Source of the DNA: an uncultured Akkermansia sp.
GTDB taxonomy: Bacteria > Verrucomicrobiota > Verrucomicrobiia > Verrucomicrobiales > Akkermansiaceae
NCBI GenBank assembly: GCA_947601655.1
Contig: CANQGG010000001.1
Location: 62,001 to 126,000, forward strand
DNA: 64,000 nucleotides
Direction: 5' to 3'
A program made the translations under genes and the position numbers. The notes beneath the pieces were generated by a model. That model was not told the DNA's origin. It was given only the letters and a program-made list of their open reading frames with translations, and searched no databases. The number at the start of each line of letters is the position of its first letter. The stretch's first letter is position 1. Of the stretch, positions 50,402-58,627 are shown piece after piece.

Positions 50402-51850
50402 TTAAAATCTGAAATAAATAAACGGCGAGAATGTAGATGTGATCGCAAACACGTACGCCACGATGAAAAGAACCAGCATGACAACGACATCAAGCTTTGT
50501 CCCTTCATATTTGGTGTACCAGCGAGCAAGCAGCGGCGTGGACAGGATGCAGCCGATGATGAAGATCATCGCATTGCTGTAAGTCAAAAACTCTGTCGCC
50601 TTATAGAAACTGTTCAGTGGAGCGTTTGAATCGCCAAACATGGTCTTGACGTATTGCCAGGCATAGCCCAACGTATCGGAACGAAAGATCACAAAACCGA
50701 TAATGAAAACCAAGATGGCATACAGATGCCGGACAAGGTTGCCGAGAGGACTCTTACTCTCTCTACTCCATCCCGTTAGTATCTCTACAAAGACAAAAAA
50801 GCCGTTGTAAAGCCCATACACGATGAAGCTCCACCCGGCGCCATGCCAAAATCCGATTATAAACCATGTCACTAGGAGTGCGACAGCCGTCAGGAAAATG
50901 TTTGTTCTCTTGCGCCCAATCTTGCCAGAGAGCACTGCATAGGTTTTCGAAAGTGATAAAGCGCGTGATAAAGGCAAAAACAAGTAATCCCTGAACCAGC
51001 TCCCCATTGATATATGCCACCGACGCCAATACTCGGAGATGGATTTTGAGATGTACGGGTAATTAAAATTTTCCAGAAATTTGAAATTGAACACCCTGCC
51101 CAGGCCGATAGCCATGTCGGAGTAACCGGAGAAATCGTAGTAGATTTGCAGGGTATATGCCAGCGCGCCAACCCAGGCAAACAGGGTAGGAATTTCCTTG
51201 ACCGGCGAGTTGAAAACCGTGTCGGCGACGAATGCCATCTGATCGGCAATCAACACCTTCTTGGCGAGGCCAATCACGAAGCGTCGCAGCCCTTGGTAAA
51301 CTTGCTCGTAACGGACTGACCGGTTTTGTATATCCTTCTCAATGGTCTCGTACCGCACGATCGGTCCCGCCACCAATTGCGGGAAGAGGGACACGTAAGT
51401 TGCCAAGGAAGCGAGGTTCCTCTGGGCGGCAACCTGCCCGCGGTACACGTCAATCAGGTAAGAGAGAATCTGAAAGACGTAGAAGGAAATGCCTATCGGC
51501 AAGGCGATTTTCGGAATAACAGATATTGGGGGGGGGGAATAACAAAGGTTGATATTCTCCAGCAAGAACATCCAGTACTTGTAGTAAATGAGCGCCGACA
51601 GGTTGGATAGGATACCGAATGTTAAAATCCACTTGGAATACTTCGGGAACTTCTCGATCCCAAGCCCTACAACATAGCTAAGGATGATTAACGCCACCAT
51701 CACGATGACAGCCTTAGGTTCCCCCCAGGCGTAGAAGATCAGACTTGCGGTCAGCAACACTGCGTTGCGCATCTTCTCCTGCGCCAGGAAGTAAATCCCC
51801 AGCACGATTGGGAGAAACATCGTCAGGAAGAGGACTGATGAAAAAACCAT
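50402..51850 (-). CDS. MBOAT-family O-acyltransferase (copy 1)
   Basis: FPQLVAGPIVRY, DFSGYSDMAIGLGR, YPYISKSISEYWRRWHISMGSWFRDYLFLPL, FWHGAGWSFIVYG. Confidence 0.93.
   Translation of the reverse strand: MVFSSVLFLTMFLPIVLGIYFLAQEKMRNAVLLTASLIFYAWGEPKAVIVMVALIILSYVVGLGIEKFPKYSKWILTFGILSNLSALIYYKYWMFLLENINLCYSPPPISVIPKIALPIGISFYVFQILSYLIDVYRGQVAAQRNLASLATYVSLFPQLVAGPIVRYETIEKDIQNRSVRYEQVYQGLRRFVIGLAKKVLIADQMAFVADTVFNSPVKEIPTLFAWVGALAYTLQIYYDFSGYSDMAIGLGRVFNFKFLENFNYPYISKSISEYWRRWHISMGSWFRDYLFLPLSRALSLSKTYAVLSGKIGRKRTNIFLTAVALLVTWFIIGFWHGAGWSFIVYGLYNGFFVFVEILTGWSRESKSPLGNLVRHLYAILVFIIGFVIFRSDTLGYAWQYVKTMFGDSNAPLNSFYKATEFLTYSNAMIFIIGCILSTPLLARWYTKYEGTKLDVVVMLVLFIVAYVFAITSTFSPFIYFRF
51528..51537 (-). 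repeat. Homopolymer (C10 on the coding strand) inside MBOAT copy 1
   Basis: TAT TCC CCC CCC CCA ATA, in frame as YSPPPI. Confidence 0.9.
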
Positions 51851-51951
51851 GCTTATTTTGTGTGTGAGAGTCAGGTCTCGGTATCTTATAGCGGATCAAC
51901 CGGTATTTGTAGATCCTGCTGAAATGATATTTCTACTGTCTCAGTGTTCTC

Positions 51952-52194
51952 CTACCCTATTTTCTGCAGGATAAGGTCCACCATTTCGCCGACATTGTGC
52001 AGGTTCACAACCTCTTTCATGGCAAAGCGGAAGCCGAATTCCTGCTCGATGGCGGCAATGAGACCGATGTGTGCCAGGGAGTCCCACCCTTCCACATCAT
52101 CAGCCGTGGTCTCATCAGTCAGTTCAATTTCATCCAGATCAAGGTTCTCCTTGAATATCTCCGTCAGTTTGGCGTATATTTCGTCTCTGTTCAT
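51952..52194 (-). CDS. Acyl carrier protein
   Basis: TADDVEGWDSLAHIGLIAAIEQEFGFRF; DSL phosphopantetheine site. Confidence 0.9.
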   Translation of the reverse strand: MNRDEIYAKLTEIFKENLDLDEIELTDETTADDVEGWDSLAHIGLIAAIEQEFGFRFAMKEVVNLHNVGEMVDLILQKIG

Positions 52195-52195
52195 C

Positions 52196-53983
52196 TCAGT
52201 GTTCGATGGTTATGATTGATTGTAGGTTCTTGTAGTTCTTCGTATCCAGATTCCACACGGTATCGTCCCCGCGTGTTTCCGCAAGTGTGAATCCGAAAGT
52301 GCGGTAGAGATCAGCAACCATGCCGTTCTTGGCGGTGCGGTAATAGTAGCCGCGGATTTGGGTAATCCCTTGTTCCTTGGCGCGGCGTACGAGTTCGTCC
52401 ATCATCGCTTGCTCCATCCCCCGTTTCAGAACCCGGCAGCTCATGAGGAACAGCTCGATATGGAGGGCGTCTTTCTCCTGACGTCCGATCATGACGCTCA
52501 CCACCCCATTATCCCCGAACTTATCCGTGAGTTTGCCGTAGAGAGTGATACAGTTCGGATCGGCCGCAACGGCTTCAATCTCCGCCCAGGTGTACCGCTT
52601 CGTGGTGAGGTTAAACTGGTTGGACTTGTTGGTGAGCTGGGCAATACGCGCCATGTACACCGCCGAGAATGGCTTGATCTCCGCCTTCATGTCCAGCGAG
52701 CGCAGGTAATCCTCATAATTCCCGAAGCTCTGCGCCGCCTGTACGCGTTGCGCATTCGCCTTGTACATCTGCGTGCGGGCGAGGTCATCCTGCGAGAAGG
52801 AAGTTACCTCGAAAAAGCCCGCACGGTCGATCTCACGGATGTAGTTCTCGGGGCAGCTGATGGGCGCCACACAGGCATGAGGCACCTGCGTCTGCACGAT
52901 CTCGCGCTCCGCCGGGTTGTCATCCACAAACACCAAACTTTCCGGCAGCAGGTTGAGCTCCTGTGCAATTTCCACCATGTTCTGGCTCTTCGGGTTCCAG
53001 TTCGCCTTGATTGTGATAAAGTCCTCCTGCCGCAGCACACCTTCCGGATGAGCGAGCCCCGCCAACGCATTCTCTCGGTCATTTTTTGAGTTGATGTTCA
53101 GCAGCACGCCGAGCCCCTGATGCGCCTTCAGGTACTGCTGGAACTCCTGGTAGGCCTGTGCGGCGGCGGTCTCTGAGCCTATCTCCAGGTTCTGCACACC
53201 GTCATCCCCAACGACACCTCCCCACAATGTGTTGTCCATGTCCAGCACAAAGCCCTTCTTGTTCTTCCCGTAGAGAGACTTGATAATACGAGCTACACTG
53301 TGCGCCAGGAAGGGAATAGCCTCGATGCGGCAGCAGTACTTGTACAGGTACCACGCGGACAAATCATGCCAGCGGGATAGCCCATAATCTGCCGCTACGT
53401 AGTTGAGGTCGTGGATGTGTAAGTTCTCGTGGCTCTGGGCGTACTCGTAAAATGCCGCATTGAGCCGCTGGATGTAGTTGGTAAGCCCATGGATGTCCGA
53501 CGCATCCTTGTTGCCCAGCAGACGGTAAAAGGGGCATTCAAAGTTGTTCTGAATGATAGTGCATCCCAGTTCCTCCAAGCATTTTTCCCATATCTCCTGG
53601 AAACGCCTTATCTCCGCCTCATACTTCTTCTCCACCTCTTCCCGAGTATCCCGGACGTCAGGGGTGTGGAGGATATTGCGGTAGGAAGTGTGGAACCAGA
53701 CAATATCCGGATGGAAATTCTTAAGTTCCTCATTATTGAACATGACCTCCTCGTAGTACTGGTTGTACTCACATTCGTAGAACTCCGCTTCAATACCGTT
53801 ATAGAGCAAGCAGAGGTTGAGGATTTCTCGGATATCATGCGTTGTGGAGCCACCGAGAATAGCGATTTTCTTCTGTACTCGCTTCTCGCCGGTTTCTAGC
53901 AAAAGCTTACGTATCGTGTTGCGTTTCCGTAGCACGAGCCCCGGATCCGTTGGGTATTGCAGCTGATTGAGTAGGTCATTCAT
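52196..53983 (-). CDS. FkbH-like HAD-IIIC phosphatase with C-terminal GNAT-like domain
   Basis: FVLDMDNTLWGGVVGDDG, LNINSKND, LVFVDDNPAEREIV, SNQFNLTTKRYTWAEIE. Confidence 0.9.
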   Translation of the reverse strand: MNDLLNQLQYPTDPGLVLRKRNTIRKLLLETGEKRVQKKIAILGGSTTHDIREILNLCLLYNGIEAEFYECEYNQYYEEVMFNNEELKNFHPDIVWFHTSYRNILHTPDVRDTREEVEKKYEAEIRRFQEIWEKCLEELGCTIIQNNFECPFYRLLGNKDASDIHGLTNYIQRLNAAFYEYAQSHENLHIHDLNYVAADYGLSRWHDLSAWYLYKYCCRIEAIPFLAHSVARIIKSLYGKNKKGFVLDMDNTLWGGVVGDDGVQNLEIGSETAAAQAYQEFQQYLKAHQGLGVLLNINSKNDRENALAGLAHPEGVLRQEDFITIKANWNPKSQNMVEIAQELNLLPESLVFVDDNPAEREIVQTQVPHACVAPISCPENYIREIDRAGFFEVTSFSQDDLARTQMYKANAQRVQAAQSFGNYEDYLRSLDMKAEIKPFSAVYMARIAQLTNKSNQFNLTTKRYTWAEIEAVAADPNCITLYGKLTDKFGDNGVVSVMIGRQEKDALHIELFLMSCRVLKRGMEQAMMDELVRRAKEQGITQIRGYYYRTAKNGMVADLYRTFGFTLAETRGDDTVWNLDTKNYKNLQSIITIEH

Positions 53984-55376
53984 CGTTTGATTCTTTTTCG
54001 AATTGTTGCATATCAGGAAATAAGATATCCTCAGCGACTGCCGCCTCCACAGGCAGCAGCACCTGGGTCTGCGCGGTATGGATGCGTGGGAATCTCGGCA
54101 TGTACACACGCATCCCTTTCTTTTTGTCCGCATTCATTGCCCGTCCCCAACATTCCATCGCTTCCTTCGCCATCGCATACTCCACCATGTCCTTGGGAAG
54201 CTCATCGATCGCTATTGATGATGGAACAAAAACACCCTTTAGTCCATGAGGTTTCAGTTCATCAATCAACTTATTCAATGCAAATATATAGCAGTTACAA
54301 AATCGCTCAAACTTTCCTTGGTTGAGCGTCTTTATGACTGAGCTTATTTTCGGTGTCGCGAAATAATAAAGGTGTGTAGGAGCAAAGGCTCGTATATTCT
54401 CCAGCGAATCAGCTGCGGGCTGTGCAACATCTAGCTGCACGGCTTCCGCCGTGCAACCGTAGTCCCGGAGCTCATCGAGAAGACTGATTATGTTATCAAG
54501 GGACTTATTATAGGTAACTAATACCCCATTTGACCGACCGATTGCGAGCAACCTCGCGCACTGCATACCGATGCCACGGCTGGCGCCGACCACGAGAGCG
54601 CGCTGGCGGGAAAAATCCCCTATTAGTTTTTTCTTGAGTAGCACAGGGATGGGGTTGTACTGGATGACGGGAGGACGGAAAAAGGCACTCAGTTCACCTT
54701 GCACAAAGTCCGATTCGACTTTGACGGAGCATTCCCCAAAAAGCGATTGCAACGGTGTCCCTGTACAAGATATCACTTCTCCCTTTCGATCATGGTGAGA
54801 GAATTGCAGATTGAACCCGCGAAATAAAGAATCCTGCCCGGGATAGCGCATGCCGATGATACGAGTTGATGCAAGCAGGACGCCGAGATTGAGCGCGTGG
54901 ATCATCCGCTCGGCAGCGGGGAAGAGTTCGCGGCACAGATCGGTATTATACCCTGTCTTTTCCTCCCATGTCACCGGGACGTCCCTATCGGGAGAGGTTG
55001 GCTTTTGCATCCATTCCGCCTCTTCTGGGGGAACTCCCGTTGACTTTACCATCTCGTACTGAAGACTAACTTTGGAGAAAATCCCTGCCCCCTCCCTCAC
55101 ACTCATCCTTGCTCCTGCTGCCGACGGCGACACATCAATCTCAAAGTTTTCCCCTACGGACAGAGGACGTCGGAACTCTGCCTTGATACCCGTAATGAAC
55201 ACGGGGTGCTGCACCTGCCTCGCGAACTCCTCCAGGCAAAGCATCACCTGCTGCACGCCGTACACGATCTGCCCTCCGAACATGGTTTGACGAGCATACT
55301 GCTCATCCACGTGCACGGGGTTATAATCACCAGATAAGCGGGCAAATTTTTGTATTTCTCGATTTTGTATAATCAT
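53976..55376 (-). CDS. Fused MaoC-like hotdog dehydratase and SDR-type reductase
   Basis: N-term FARLSGDYNPVHVDEQYARQTMFGGQIVYG; C-term ALVVGASRGIGMQCARLLA...YAMAKEAMECWGR. Confidence 0.85.
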   Translation of the reverse strand: MIIQNREIQKFARLSGDYNPVHVDEQYARQTMFGGQIVYGVQQVMLCLEEFARQVQHPVFITGIKAEFRRPLSVGENFEIDVSPSAAGARMSVREGAGIFSKVSLQYEMVKSTGVPPEEAEWMQKPTSPDRDVPVTWEEKTGYNTDLCRELFPAAERMIHALNLGVLLASTRIIGMRYPGQDSLFRGFNLQFSHHDRKGEVISCTGTPLQSLFGECSVKVESDFVQGELSAFFRPPVIQYNPIPVLLKKKLIGDFSRQRALVVGASRGIGMQCARLLAIGRSNGVLVTYNKSLDNIISLLDELRDYGCTAEAVQLDVAQPAADSLENIRAFAPTHLYYFATPKISSVIKTLNQGKFERFCNCYIFALNKLIDELKPHGLKGVFVPSSIAIDELPKDMVEYAMAKEAMECWGRAMNADKKKGMRVYMPRFPRIHTAQTQVLLPVEAAVAEDILFPDMQQFEKESNDE

Positions 55377-55377
55377 A

Positions 55378-56823
55378 CTAGAATCTGAAATAAATGAACG
55401 GATTGTAGGTGGATGCGGCGATGGAGGCAGCCGACAGAATGAAGAGCGCGAGCAACCAAAGGTTCACCGCTGCTATCCGCAGCTGGTTCCTCCCCTCCAC
55501 TTCCAGCATCTTGCGACACAGCGGTGCCGAGCAGATCGCACCTACGATAAGAGCGATGATTTCGATACGGTCCACGTAGTAGATGAGGTGGTACATGGTC
55601 TCCCCTCTCTCCGCGCCGAACATGGTCAAAAGGTAATGCCAGGCGTAATTCATGGTGTCCGAGCGGAAGATGACGAACCCGAGGACGACGACAAACATGG
55701 TATAGAAATGTTGCATAGCTCTTCCGACAAAGCTTTTTCGGTCACGATTCCACCCGGTCAGCGTTTCAAGAAAGATGAAGAACCCGTTGTAAAGACCGTA
55801 CACGACGAAGCTCCATCCTGCGCCATGCCAAAATCCGATTAAAAACCACGTCACTAGGAGTGCGATGGCAGTCAGGAGAATGTTGATTTTCCTACGCCCA
55901 AGCCTGCGAGATAGTTTGCCGTAGGTCTTCGAAAGTGACAAGGCTCGCTGGAGGGGCAAAAACAGGTAGTCCCTGAACCAACTTCCCATTGATATGTGCC
56001 ACCGTCTCCAATATTCGGAGACTGATTTCGAGATGTAGGGGTAGGTGAAGTTCTCTAGGAATTTGAACCCGAAGATGGAGCCGAGACCGATAGCCATGTC
56101 CGAATACCCGCTAAAGTCGTAGTAGATCTGGAAGGTGTAGCAGATCGCTCCCAGCCAGGTGGTCATGCAGTCCAGTTGGTCGATCGGTTGAGTGAAGACT
56201 TTGTCTGCTACGGCTCCCAGGGTATTGGCGAGGAGAACCTTCTTGGCGAGTCCTACGATGAAGCGTTTCACTCCGTAGGCGACCTTCTCAAAGTCAACCG
56301 TGCGATTCTCGATTTGATCGGCTACGTCATGATACTTGACGATAGGTCCCGCCACCAACTGCGGGAAGAGGGTGATGTAGAGCGCGAGTTTGTAGATGTT
56401 TTTCTGCGGCTCGACTTCCTCCCGATAGACGTCCACCACGTAGCTGATGGCCTGGAAGGTGTAGAAGGAGATGCCAATGGGCATGATCACCTTGATGAAG
56501 TCGATATGATCGCCAAAAAGCTCATTGATATTTTCAACAAAGAAGTTGAAGTATTTGAAGTAGAACAAGAAGCTTAAATCCCCCAGAATGGTGAGCAATA
56601 ATAGCGTCTTTTTACACTTGTATTTTGAAATCAGAATAGCGCCCACGTAGTTGATGATGATGGTGAGCAGCATCACCGCCACATACCGCGGCTCGCCCCA
56701 GGCGTAGAAGAAGATGCTCGCCAGCAGTAGGACATAATCCTTCAGCTCTTTCCTCACCAAAAGGTGCAGGAGGCACACGATCGGCAGGAACAAAAATAGA
56801 AATACGGTCGATGAGAATAACAT
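55378..56823 (-). CDS. MBOAT-family O-acyltransferase (copy 2)
   Basis: FPQLVAGPIVKYHDV, YPYISKSVSEYWRRWHISMGSWFRDYLFLPLQRAL, FWHGAGWSFVVYGLYNGFF. Confidence 0.93.
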   Translation of the reverse strand: MLFSSTVFLFLFLPIVCLLHLLVRKELKDYVLLLASIFFYAWGEPRYVAVMLLTIIINYVGAILISKYKCKKTLLLLTILGDLSFLFYFKYFNFFVENINELFGDHIDFIKVIMPIGISFYTFQAISYVVDVYREEVEPQKNIYKLALYITLFPQLVAGPIVKYHDVADQIENRTVDFEKVAYGVKRFIVGLAKKVLLANTLGAVADKVFTQPIDQLDCMTTWLGAICYTFQIYYDFSGYSDMAIGLGSIFGFKFLENFTYPYISKSVSEYWRRWHISMGSWFRDYLFLPLQRALSLSKTYGKLSRRLGRRKINILLTAIALLVTWFLIGFWHGAGWSFVVYGLYNGFFIFLETLTGWNRDRKSFVGRAMQHFYTMFVVVLGFVIFRSDTMNYAWHYLLTMFGAERGETMYHLIYYVDRIEIIALIVGAICSAPLCRKMLEVEGRNQLRIAAVNLWLLALFILSAASIAASTYNPFIYFRF

Positions 56824-56826
56824 GAT

Positions 56827-58614
56827 TTATTTGGTTGAAATGAGGTCGCACATTCGGGGCAAAGAGCCTGAGGGGATTGAAAGCACAAGAATTTCTGGCT
56901 TAAAGGTGAGAATGTCGTTCCTGTACAACTTGAGAATCTTCCAGAGGTCTGAGTCTTTTGCCTGTCCCATATTCACCCGAATATATTTGGTCTCAACGGC
57001 AGAATAAGGTAGGAATTGAATAAAACTGTCATTCATTGATGAGCCAACTAACATTACCCTATGCTTCCCTTCCGGGTAAGCAAAATTCTTTGTAAATCGC
57101 CCAACTTGAACGACCATCTTGTCAGCATTTTTGTGGTCATAGTAATTATAAAGCACTCGGTTAGAAGGATCATCGCTGAAATTGAAAAGTGAATGAGTAA
57201 GTCCAAGCCGGTATAGTCGGAACCACTCATCTCGGATGAGCCGATTCCGTGATTTTCGGCAATCACTGAGGGAAACGACTGGCATATCGGGAAAATTCCT
57301 ATTCACTTCCTTCATCAATTCCCGATAACTAACAAACGCCCCCCAGTCCGTCCAGTGGTGAGTCCACTTGAAATACACAAAATCTTGTTTGGATGCGTTA
57401 CGAAGCGCCTCGCATGGGTATATCCAAGGAATATGATGTTTCCGTACCTTACTCCTGATGATTTCCTGTACTTGGGAGGTTCGAGCAAACGTCTTTTCAT
57501 CAAAGCCGTATTTTTCCGAGAGAAATTCCTTGTATACAGTCTCCTTGCTAGGAGACTCCATAACATAAAGTTTAATTTGATTTTTCTGACAAAAATCATT
57601 CAATTTGACTACATTCTGCACGATAGATTCAATAACTACAGGATCCCTGTTTATTCTCGCTTCTAAAGGAAGAGAAAAAAACCACCCCCCTTCTTTGAAA
57701 TAAATTCCCTTCTTCGCACGAATAATGTAGGATAGCATGTTTCTGATAACATCATGTAATTTGATGAGGACAGTTCGTCCACAAAAATGGTCGTTAAGCC
57801 ATTCTCCATACCCCCCCCCTGTATCTTTATTCCCCCTCCAAACTTCTTTCCATGTCGGTTTCACGGCAAGCTTTCGACCTTCCCTTGTTGATAACGTTGC
57901 ATCCGAAATATAAATTGTAGGAATGAATAAAAAAGCAAAGAAAGTACTGATGAGCATCGTATCACTGGGTCCTATACGCCCCCAATATTTAATCATGAGG
58001 AAAAGTAAACGATAAATTGAGAAAAAAACCAAGAGATTCCCAGCAATGAGGAACCACAAGTTTCCAGATTTCAGGAATTTGAAATCGTGAATCGAAAAAT
58101 AATGCCGACGAATCTCCGCTTCAATGTGATAGACTCCGCCTTTTTTTACGGGAATTTGTTGAGCAAAAACCTTGGTTAACGAAAAGGTCTTAGTTCCTTT
58201 GAAAATAACTTTGCCATTAATTTTCAAATCTTTCCAATCTGTCAGCACCGAGTAGAGTTGTCCATATTCATCACGCACCTCTGGTCCCGTAAATACCATG
58301 CTAATCTTCCCATCTTGCAATGCTTGAAGTTGAAGAGAAAATTTCTGCCACCTCCCTCTTGTCCTCACAACTAAAGTTGCGTATCGAGCATCCCCATTGC
58401 CCCCATACGTATGCGAACAGGTAATGGGGGCAGGGCAAGCCTGAAAAAGAAACGGCTCAGCGCCAGTGATCATGCCTTGATAGCCAAGAACAAGTCGAGA
58501 CTCTTTGTTGAAAAGAGTTCTCACAAAGCCACCATAATCGTATTCTGTCCATAACGGCAGGCTTAGGATGTTGACCAAAAGAGTCAGTATAATTGCAAGA
58601 GTTATCTTTTTCAT
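56827..58614 (-). CDS. AlgJ-like polysaccharide O-acylation protein (copy 2)
   Basis: GGYGEWLNDHFCGRTVLIKLHD, FKWTHHWTDWGAFVSY, LVGSSMNDSFIQF. Confidence 0.7.
   Translation of the reverse strand: MKKITLAIILTLLVNILSLPLWTEYDYGGFVRTLFNKESRLVLGYQGMITGAEPFLFQACPAPITCSHTYGGNGDARYATLVVRTRGRWQKFSLQLQALQDGKISMVFTGPEVRDEYGQLYSVLTDWKDLKINGKVIFKGTKTFSLTKVFAQQIPVKKGGVYHIEAEIRRHYFSIHDFKFLKSGNLWFLIAGNLLVFFSIYRLLFLMIKYWGRIGPSDTMLISTFFAFLFIPTIYISDATLSTREGRKLAVKPTWKEVWRGNKDTGGGYGEWLNDHFCGRTVLIKLHDVIRNMLSYIIRAKKGIYFKEGGWFFSLPLEARINRDPVVIESIVQNVVKLNDFCQKNQIKLYVMESPSKETVYKEFLSEKYGFDEKTFARTSQVQEIIRSKVRKHHIPWIYPCEALRNASKQDFVYFKWTHHWTDWGAFVSYRELMKEVNRNFPDMPVVSLSDCRKSRNRLIRDEWFRLYRLGLTHSLFNFSDDPSNRVLYNYYDHKNADKMVVQVGRFTKNFAYPEGKHRVMLVGSSMNDSFIQFLPYSAVETKYIRVNMGQAKDSDLWKILKLYRNDILTFKPEILVLSIPSGSLPRMCDLISTK
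57811..57819 (-). repeat. Homopolymer (G9 on the coding strand) inside AlgJ-like copy 2
   Basis: GAT ACA GGG GGG GGG TAT GGA, in frame as DTGGGYG. Confidence 0.9.
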
Positions 58615-58627
58615 AGGCGTTTATTGT

